From: QHWK01 sp035315685 | GTDB taxonomy: Bacteria; Acidobacteriota; Vicinamibacteria; Vicinamibacterales; CAVVIG01 | Direction of reading: 5' to 3' | NCBI GenBank assembly: GCA_035315685.1 | Contig: DATFXR010000402.1 | Coordinates: 1-10,397, forward strand | DNA length: 10,397 bases | Shown here: positions 6,413 to 10,397 of the stretch, piece by piece | Position numbering within the stretch: position 1 is the stretch's first letter | Layout: each line of letters opens with the position of its first letter | Position numbers and translations under genes: made by a program | Notes under the pieces: generated by a model | What the model was told of the DNA's origin: nothing | Database searches by the model: none | What the model saw: the letters and a program-made list of their open reading frames with translations, nothing else

Positions 6413-6814
6413 CGGCTGGGACGGAGTGTCGCCGCCAGACGAACCGGCAGACAGGACGCGGCCGTCGGCGAGCGTCACGAGGCGAGCGTTCGCCCTGCTC
6501 GATCCATCTTTCGCCCCCGCCCCGCGAATGGTCACCTCGTCGCCGACGTGCACGGTATCCGCGCGCCATCCGCATCCCAGCAGCGCCTTGGGGCCGGCGA
6601 GCTCGACGCACCAGTGCGTCACCGTGCCGGAGTTGTCAGTGACGTCGAGGTAGCAGTGCGCGTGAGGATTGGTCCACTCGAGCTTTGTGACGACGCCGGT
6701 GAGCACCAGCGGCTTGTTCGCGTCGTACTCGGCCGCGAACGAATGATGGGCCACGACAGGGGCGCCAAGGACGAGCCCGATTCCGGAGATCAGCGCGAGG
6801 AACTTCGCGTGCAT
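6410..6814 (-). CDS. Exported DUF6152-family protein
   Basis: The start at 6814 is fixed by a strong GGAGG five bases after which ACAAGC leads to the ATG; it gives a 134-residue protein. A longer frame upstream to 6919 has no such site. Residues 1-22 are a signal peptide (MHAKFLALISGIGLVLGAPVVA), and the mature protein begins HHSFAAEYD, the hallmark opening of DUF6152. The segment LTGVVTKLEWTNPHAH (38-53) and the later WCVELAGPKALLGCGW (68-83) and VGDEVTIRG (90-98) are typical of this small beta-barrel-like domain. The repeated His and Asn-Pro-His near the N-terminus suggest metal contact, but no function is established for the family. The gene is the first of three minus-strand genes leading to the cytochrome c and PQQ alcohol dehydrogenase. 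Confidence 0.88.
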   Translation of the reverse strand: MHAKFLALISGIGLVLGAPVVAHHSFAAEYDANKPLVLTGVVTKLEWTNPHAHCYLDVTDNSGTVTHWCVELAGPKALLGCGWRADTVHVGDEVTIRGAGAKDGSSRANARLVTLADGRVLSAGSSGGDTPSQP

Positions 6815-6815
6815 G

Positions 6816-6846
6816 CTTGTCCTCCGGGAGGCCCGGGAGGAACAAG
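6816..6846 (-). promoter_or_regulatory. Hairpin sequestering the ribosome binding site of the DUF6152 gene
   Basis: On the minus strand CTTGT-T-CCTCC (6836-6846) pairs with GGAGG-ACAAG (6816-6825): ten base pairs with one bulged T, closing a 10-nt loop (6826-6835). The stem ends one base before the start codon and buries the whole Shine-Dalgarno. It would hold translation down unless opened by a factor, temperature or the ribosome itself. The pairing is visible; its use in the cell is inferred. Confidence 0.5.
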
Positions 6847-6889
6847 AATAGAGAGGTGGCGATCGTGCCTTCAATGATCCTTGGTGGGG

Positions 6890-7000
6890 CGAGTCGTCAA
6901 ATAGTCGCAAGAAAAGCATTAAATAAACGTAAAAGACGCCGCTCGCTTATTGATTCCCCTGTAAATCGCCTGGTGATTTCAGAAAGAACAATTCCGAAGA
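6890..7000. other. AT-rich divergent promoter region
   Basis: Within the 194-bp gap between the divergent DUF6152 and YceI genes, about 6897-6995 is conspicuously AT-rich (for example AAAAGCATTAAATAAACG near 6912) against a strongly GC-rich background. That is typical of a control region with promoters or an architectural protein site. TTGATT at 6950-6955 is a possible -35 for the YceI gene, but the matching -10 is poor (GTGATT, 6973-6978). I could not assign firm promoters. Confidence 0.4.
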
Positions 7001-7008
7001 GCACTCTC

Positions 7009-7677
7009 ATGGCATCAGTCGTTCGCGTCTCACCGACACTCGGTGGTCGAAACGATCTCTGTCGTGACCGCGTGCTGGTCGCACGGATTCGCGGTATCGC
7101 AGGTGTGTGCCTCGCTGCGCTCGCGACTGTGGCGGCGCTGCGCGGCAGCGCGGTCGTCGCGCGTGCCGATGCGCCCGCGATCGACGTCGCGCGATCGCAG
7201 CTCACGATCTCCGTCTCCAAGTCCGGTTTTTTCTCGGCATTTGCCGACAACCATGTGATTCGTGCGCCGATCGCTCAGGGATCGCTGTCGGCGGCGGCGC
7301 CGTTGTCAGTCGCGATCACGGTGCGCGCCCGAGATCTCCAGGTGGTCGATCCGGCGCTGGCCGCAGACAAGCGCCGCGAGGTCCAGACGCGCATGCTCGG
7401 ACCGGAAGTGCTCGACGTCGACAGTTATCCGCAGATCACGTTCACGTCGACGACCGTCGAATCGGCCGGCACCGACAAATGGAAGGTCGAGGGCAATCTG
7501 TCGTTGCACGGCACGACCAGGCGCGTGTCGCTCGACGCGGCGCTGTCACAAGGCGCCTATCGCGGTAGCGTGCGCATCCGGCAGCGTGACTTCGGCATCA
7601 CGCCGATCAGCATCGCCGGCGGTACGGTCAAGGTGAAGGATGAAGTCGTGGTGGAGTTCGTGATCGTCCCGGGCTAG
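7009..7677 (+). CDS. Exported YceI-family protein
   Basis: Chosen start 7009 (GAAGAG a few bases upstream) gives 222 residues; the frame is open further upstream to 6817, but that stretch is the AT-rich control region and translates to a basic, unstructured segment. A signal-type hydrophobic stretch at about 29-46 ends near ARADA (51-55); the n-region is long, and GTG at 7072 is an alternative start. The mature part begins IDVARSQLTISVSKSGFFSAFADNH in two blocks (58-82) and continues with VAITVRARDLQVVDP (101-115), KRREVQTRMLG and LDVDSYPQITFTS (135-147), NLSLHGTTR (163-171) and IRQRDFGI (190-197). This order is that of the YceI lipocalin-like barrel, which in known members binds isoprenoid or other lipids in the periplasm. 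The ligand here is unknown. Confidence 0.88.
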   Translation: MASVVRVSPTLGGRNDLCRDRVLVARIRGIAGVCLAALATVAALRGSAVVARADAPAIDVARSQLTISVSKSGFFSAFADNHVIRAPIAQGSLSAAAPLSVAITVRARDLQVVDPALAADKRREVQTRMLGPEVLDVDSYPQITFTSTTVESAGTDKWKVEGNLSLHGTTRRVSLDAALSQGAYRGSVRIRQRDFGITPISIAGGTVKVKDEVVVEFVIVPG

Positions 7678-7694
7678 GCGCTCGCTTCGCTCGC

Positions 7695-7792
7695 GTAGGT
7701 CAGGTAGGCCAGGTAAGCCAGGTGGGTCGCGCGATGTGCCCAGACTGGCCGGCCATCCGACCTATCTGGCCCACCCGACCTACCTGACCCAC
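7695..7792. repeat. Inverted array of 9-bp GTRGGYCRG-type units
   Basis: Left arm: four adjacent 9-mers, GTAGGTCAG (7695), GTAGGCCAG (7704), GTAAGCCAG (7713), GTGGGTCGC (7722). Right arm, read on the minus strand: GTGGGTCAG (7784-7792), GTAGGTCGG (7775), GTGGGCCAG (7766), ATAGGTCGG (7757). Over 33 aligned positions (7697-7729 against 7758-7790) 26 pair. The 28-bp centre contains the palindrome TGGCCGGCCA. It starts 17 bases after the YceI stop and may terminate that gene; its right end supplies the -35 of the next promoter. Confidence 0.75.
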
Positions 7793-7812
7793 ATTCAACC
7801 AGATGGTATACT
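7784..7812 (+). promoter_or_regulatory. Promoter of the SRPBCC-ArsR operon
   Basis: CTGACC (7784-7789) and TATACT (7807-7812) are separated by exactly 17 bases, giving a good sigma-70-type promoter with a transcription start expected near 7819. That start falls inside the inverted repeat TCAACC-4-GGTTGA. The -35 hexamer is part of the preceding 9-bp-unit repeat. Confidence 0.65.
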
Positions 7813-7831
7813 GTCAACCCATCGGTTGAAT
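7793..7831 (+). promoter_or_regulatory. Likely ArsR-family operator
   Basis: TCAACC (7814-7819) and GGTTGA (7824-7829) make a perfect 6-bp inverted repeat with a 4-base spacer, directly over the expected transcription start. An additional half-site ATTCAACC (7793-7800) lies between -35 and -10 and is the exact inverse of GGTTGAAT (7824-7831). Three half-sites around one promoter is a typical repressor layout. Binding by the ArsR-type protein encoded two genes later (autoregulation) is inferred. Confidence 0.6.
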
Positions 7832-7844
7832 GACGAGGAGCGCC

Positions 7845-8291
7845 ATGGCTGACATCCGGCACGCACTTCCGATCGACGCCACGCCAGAACGGGTTACCCA
7901 GCTCGTATCGTCTGCTGAAGGTCTCGCCACGTGGTGGGCCGAGGACGTGGTGCGCGTGGGCGGCGCAGACACACTCGAGCTCGGCTTCTTCGACCGGAGC
8001 ACCGTGTACCGGCTCGTGCGGGCGCCGGAACCCGACGGCGTCCGGTGGCACTGCGAAACGGGCAGCGAGTGGGCTGGCACCGACCTCGTGTTCCGCCCGA
8101 GGCCCAAGGGCAGTCAGACGCAGCTCGAGTTCTCGCACGAGCGTTGGGCGAGCGAGACGCCGTACTTCGTGTCGTGCAACACCACCTGGGGCCACCTGAT
8201 GTTCAGGCTCAAAGAGGCCGCCGAAGGCGCCGGGGCCCGGCCGCTGTTCACGAAGTCGGGCATGGACACCCACGCGGCGCGGCTCTATTGA
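7845..8291 (+). CDS. SRPBCC (START-like) domain protein
   Basis: The ATG at 7845 follows GAGGAG at about 4-6 bases; an in-frame ATG at 7830 lies inside the operator and has no ribosome site. The 148-residue product has the SRPBCC layout: a first strand ADIRHALPIDATPERV, helix LVSSAEGLATWWAEDV (20-35), then strands to about 100 with WHCETGSEWAGTDLVF (68-83), and a C-terminal helix around TWGHLMFRLKEAAEG (114-128) in which the THxxxR-like end seen in relatives is replaced by HLMFRLK. No signal peptide; cytoplasmic. Such proteins form a hydrophobic pocket and bind or modify small hydrophobic molecules, but no ligand can be named. First gene of a three-gene operon with an ArsR regulator and a second SRPBCC protein. 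Confidence 0.85.
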   Translation: MADIRHALPIDATPERVTQLVSSAEGLATWWAEDVVRVGGADTLELGFFDRSTVYRLVRAPEPDGVRWHCETGSEWAGTDLVFRPRPKGSQTQLEFSHERWASETPYFVSCNTTWGHLMFRLKEAAEGAGARPLFTKSGMDTHAARLY

Positions 8292-8307
8292 TTCCGGTTC
8301 GTCCGTC

Positions 8308-8637
8308 ATGACCCCACGGCGCAGCGCGGTTGATCTCGATCAGGCCTTCGCCGCGCTCGCGCACCCGGTCCGGCGCCGCATCCTCGAGTCGACGATTCGG
8401 AAGGGACGCCGCATCACCGAACTGAGCGACGACTTCGACATTACCCTCGCCGCCGTGTCGAAGCACGTCAAGGTCCTGGAACGGGCGCGCCTCGTGTCGC
8501 GGGAAATTGCCGGCCGCGATCACCTCATTCGTGCGCGGGCCGAAGAGCTGCTCGCCCTGCGCGCATGGATCGATCGCCAGACGGCGTTCTGGCAGCGCGC
8601 CCTCGGACAGCTCAAGGCCGATCTCGAGTCCGCATGA
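8308..8637 (+). CDS. ArsR-family winged-helix transcriptional repressor
   Basis: The 109-residue product has a single winged helix-turn-helix: AFAALAHPVRRRILESTI (13-30) is the canonical first helix pair, ITELSDDFDITLAAVSKH (36-53) the HTH with recognition helix about 46-60, then VLERARLVSREIAGRDHLIR as the wing, and a C-terminal helix (77-107) for dimerisation. There is no Cys at all, so the ELCVCDL metal site of ArsR/SmtB is absent; the signal is more likely an organic ligand or a partner protein. It starts 16 bases after the preceding stop without a clear ribosome site, suggesting translational coupling. It probably represses its own operon through the TCAACC-GGTTGA repeat at 7814-7829. 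Confidence 0.9.
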   Translation: MTPRRSAVDLDQAFAALAHPVRRRILESTIRKGRRITELSDDFDITLAAVSKHVKVLERARLVSREIAGRDHLIRARAEELLALRAWIDRQTAFWQRALGQLKADLESA

Positions 8638-9068
8638 CTTCGCCTCGCGTCGAAGTGGCGATCACGATTCGGGCGCCGCGCGAGCGCGTGTTCGACGCCT
8701 GGCTCGACCCCGACCGTCTCGCCCGCTTCCTCTGCGCAGGCGCCACGCATGTCGCCCGCATCGAGGTCGACGCGCGCGAAGGCGGCCAGTTTCATGTGGT
8801 CATGGCGAGCGACCGCGGCGAGTACGACCACCGCGGGCAATATGTGGAGATCGCGCGGCCCGAGCGGCTCCGCTTCACCTGGGCCTCCGCCGCCACCAAC
8901 GGTGTTGCCACCGACGTGACGGTGAGCTTCGAAGAGATCGACCAGGGAACGCGAGTCACGCTCGTGCACATCGGCCTGCCCTTGGACGCCGCGACCGAGT
9001 ACAGGAATGGATGGCAGAGCATTCTGCGGAAGTGCCGGGACGAGCTGCTCGTCGACACGCCGCGCTGA
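8634..9068 (+). CDS. AHSA1-like SRPBCC domain protein
   Basis: The start ATG (8634) overlaps the ArsR stop as ATGA, a sign of tight coupling; the frame remains open upstream only as a shadow of the ArsR gene. The 144-residue product shows the AHSA1 (activator of Hsp90 ATPase 1-like) pattern: VEVAITIRAPRERVFDAWLD (6-25), DPDRLARFL (25-33), EGGQFHVVM (49-57), GQYVEIARPERLRFTW (68-83), DVTVSFEEIDQGTRVTLVH (94-112) and a C-terminal GWQSILRKCRDEL helix (127-139). Pairs of ArsR repressor and AHSA1-type protein in one operon are a widespread bacterial arrangement. Here two SRPBCC proteins bracket the regulator. The molecular role is unknown; the fold predicts binding of a hydrophobic ligand. Confidence 0.9.
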   Translation: MTSPRVEVAITIRAPRERVFDAWLDPDRLARFLCAGATHVARIEVDAREGGQFHVVMASDRGEYDHRGQYVEIARPERLRFTWASAATNGVATDVTVSFEEIDQGTRVTLVHIGLPLDAATEYRNGWQSILRKCRDELLVDTPR

Positions 9069-9080
9069 CGCCGCGCACCG

Positions 9081-9086
9081 TACAAT
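9081..9086 (+). promoter_or_regulatory. -10 element for a possibly leaderless transcript
   Basis: TACAAT (five of six consensus bases) ends six bases before the ATG at 9093, so transcription would begin at or next to the start codon. No Shine-Dalgarno is present before this ATG, consistent with a leaderless mRNA. No good -35 is seen 17 bases upstream. Confidence 0.4.
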
Positions 9087-9092
9087 TGCGCC

Positions 9093-10397
9093 ATGCTGCG
9101 CAGGTGTTTCGCTACATTCGTGTGCGTCGCGGCGGTGTCGTCGGGGCCGCGCATCGTCGCCCAGTCGATTCCAGCTGATACGTTCTCCGGCCTGAAGGCG
9201 CGGTCGATCGGTCCGGCAGTCGCGTCGGGCCGCGTGATGTCCGTCGCCGTCGATCCGACCAACAAGGCGATCATCTACATCGGCTCTGCCTCCGGTGGCG
9301 TCTGGAAGACGGTCAACGGCGGCGCATCGTGGCAGCCGATCTTCGACACGCAGGGATCGTTCTCGATCGGTTGGGTCACCGTCGATAACCGGCGGCCGAA
9401 CGTCGTCTGGGTCGGCACCGGCGAACGCAACGCGCAACGGTCGGTTGGGTACGGCGACGGCGTCTACAAGAGCGAGGACGGCGGCCGCTCCTGGACCAAC
9501 GTCGGCCTGAAGGCGTCCGAGCACATCGGCCGCATCGTGATCAGCCCGAAGGACAGCGACACCGTCTATGTTGCCGCCCAGGGCCCGCTCTGGGCGCCGG
9601 GCGGCGACCGCGGCCTGTACAAGACGAGCGACGGCGGGAAGACGTGGACCCAGGTGCTCAAGATCTCGGACAACACGGGCGTCACCGACGTCGTTCTCGA
9701 CCCGCGGAACCCCGAGGTCGTCGTCGCCGCCGCGTACCAGAGACGCCGCACGTTTTATACGCTGATCGACGGCGGACCTGAGAGCGCGATTCATCGCAGC
9801 ACCGACGGCGGGAAGACGTGGCACAAGGTCAGCAAAGGCCTGCCCGAAGAGCAGCTCGGGCGGATCGGTCTCGCGATTTCGCCGGTCGATCCCGACGTGC
9901 TCTACGCGAACGTCGAGGCGGCGAACCGCAAGGGCGGCATCTTCCGATCGTCGGACAGCGGCGTGACGTGGGAGAGGCGCAGCGACTACAACCAGGGCTC
10001 GATGTACTACGGCGACGTGTTCGCCGATCCGATCGATGTCGATCGCATCTATGTCCCCGACGTGATCTTCCAGGTCTCCGACGACGGCGGCAGGACGCTG
10101 CATTCGCTGGGCCAGCGCCACATGCACGTCGACAATCACATCATCTGGGTCGATCCCGACGACGCCAGCCACCTGCTCGTCGGCAACGACGGCGGTCTGT
10201 ATCGTTCGTACGATCGAGCGGGCACATGGACGTTCTTCTCGAATCTGCCGCTGGCGCAGTACTACGACGTCGACGTCGACAACGCGTCGCCCTTCTACAA
10301 CGTCTACGGCGGGCTGCAGGACAACAACTCGCTCGGCGGACCCTCGCGCACGCGATCGGAGCACGGCATTCTCAATCAGGACTGGTTCGTCACGCAG
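9093..10397 (+). CDS. Exported VPS10/sortilin-type BNR-repeat beta-propeller protein (3' end missing)
   Basis: The frame is open for 435 codons to the window edge. A short signal peptide (MLRRCFATFVCVAAVSSG, likely cleaved near VAQ at 22-24) is followed by FSGLKARSIGPAVASGRVMS, the usual opening of this bacterial family. Asp-box (BNR) motifs of the form SxDxGxxW recur at about 73-80 (TVNGGASW), 127-134 (SEDGGRSW), 178-185 (TSDGGKTW), 236-243 (STDGGKTW) and 286-293 (SSDSGVTW), with a degenerate one at 329-336. YGGLQDNNS (405-413) is another family hallmark. Complete members commonly run to about 1000 residues, so probably more than half is missing. They are annotated as glycosyl hydrolase or sortilin-like, but Asp-boxes are structural and prove no enzymatic activity. 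The gene begins 24 bases after the SRPBCC operon and may have its own promoter. Confidence 0.9.
   Translation, partial: MLRRCFATFVCVAAVSSGPRIVAQSIPADTFSGLKARSIGPAVASGRVMSVAVDPTNKAIIYIGSASGGVWKTVNGGASWQPIFDTQGSFSIGWVTVDNRRPNVVWVGTGERNAQRSVGYGDGVYKSEDGGRSWTNVGLKASEHIGRIVISPKDSDTVYVAAQGPLWAPGGDRGLYKTSDGGKTWTQVLKISDNTGVTDVVLDPRNPEVVVAAAYQRRRTFYTLIDGGPESAIHRSTDGGKTWHKVSKGLPEEQLGRIGLAISPVDPDVLYANVEAANRKGGIFRSSDSGVTWERRSDYNQGSMYYGDVFADPIDVDRIYVPDVIFQVSDDGGRTLHSLGQRHMHVDNHIIWVDPDDASHLLVGNDGGLYRSYDRAGTWTFFSNLPLAQYYDVDVDNASPFYNVYGGLQDNNSLGGPSRTRSEHGILNQDWFVTQ

Noticed and set aside
6817..7008. Upstream extension of the YceI protein
   Set aside because: The stretch covers the leader of the DUF6152 gene and the AT-rich control region, and its translation is a basic low-complexity segment before the signal peptide.
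6815..7008. Riboswitch upstream of the DUF6152 or YceI gene
   Set aside because: Apart from the single start-codon hairpin, I see no conserved aptamer core in either leader.
7695..7792. CRISPR array
   Set aside because: Units are 9 bp, directly adjacent and degenerate, with no spacers and no cas genes nearby.
7830..7844. Start of the first SRPBCC protein at the ATG at 7830
   Set aside because: It overlaps the operator and has no ribosome site, while the ATG at 7845 follows GAGGAG.
8520..10364. Very long open frame (614 codons) on the minus strand
   Set aside because: It lies antisense to the AHSA1-like and VPS10/BNR genes, whose family motifs are clear, and its translation is Arg/Asp/Val-rich with no recognisable motif. 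High GC makes such shadows common.

Overview
The window is GC-rich and densely coded. It reads like a soil or sediment bacterium of the Acidobacteriota, most likely class Vicinamibacteria. This is an inference from gene content (DUF1592-type cytochrome, several PQQ propeller dehydrogenases, DUF6152, a VPS10/BNR-repeat exported protein) and from abundant short palindromic intergenic repeats; no rRNA or other marker gene is present to confirm it.

Left part (1-6814) is a periplasmic oxidation module. A DUF1587/DUF1595/DUF1592-type c-type cytochrome protein (minus strand, cut by the left edge) diverges from a soluble-type PQQ glucose/sugar dehydrogenase-like quinoprotein (plus strand). That gene converges on a second quinoprotein, an alcohol-dehydrogenase-type PQQ enzyme with a vicinal Cys pair, preceded on the minus strand by a two-haem cytochrome c and a DUF6152 protein. 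All five carry export signals. The likely logic is that PQQ enzymes oxidise alcohols or sugars in the periplasm and hand electrons to the nearby c-type cytochromes. No PQQ synthesis gene is present.

Middle part (6815-7844) holds a divergent control region with an AT-rich island, an exported YceI-family protein, a 9-bp-unit inverted repeat array, and a well-formed promoter followed by an inverted repeat that looks like an ArsR-type operator.

Right part (7845-9068) is a compact operon: SRPBCC protein, ArsR-family repressor, second SRPBCC (AHSA1-like) protein, the last two overlapping by ATGA. It is followed, behind a possible leaderless promoter, by an exported VPS10/BNR beta-propeller protein that runs off the right edge.

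The most unusual material is in the repeats. Two elements made of inverted arrays of a 9-bp CGCAGAG-containing unit lie at both ends of the ADH-type quinoprotein gene, and one of them is translated as 26 extra residues inside the signal peptide. A sequence-unrelated element near 7700-7790 has the same architecture (inverted arrays of 9-bp units). A third, 16-bp palindromic sequence occurs in both flanks of the same quinoprotein gene. Two genes also have their ribosome binding sites inside hairpins next to the start codon.
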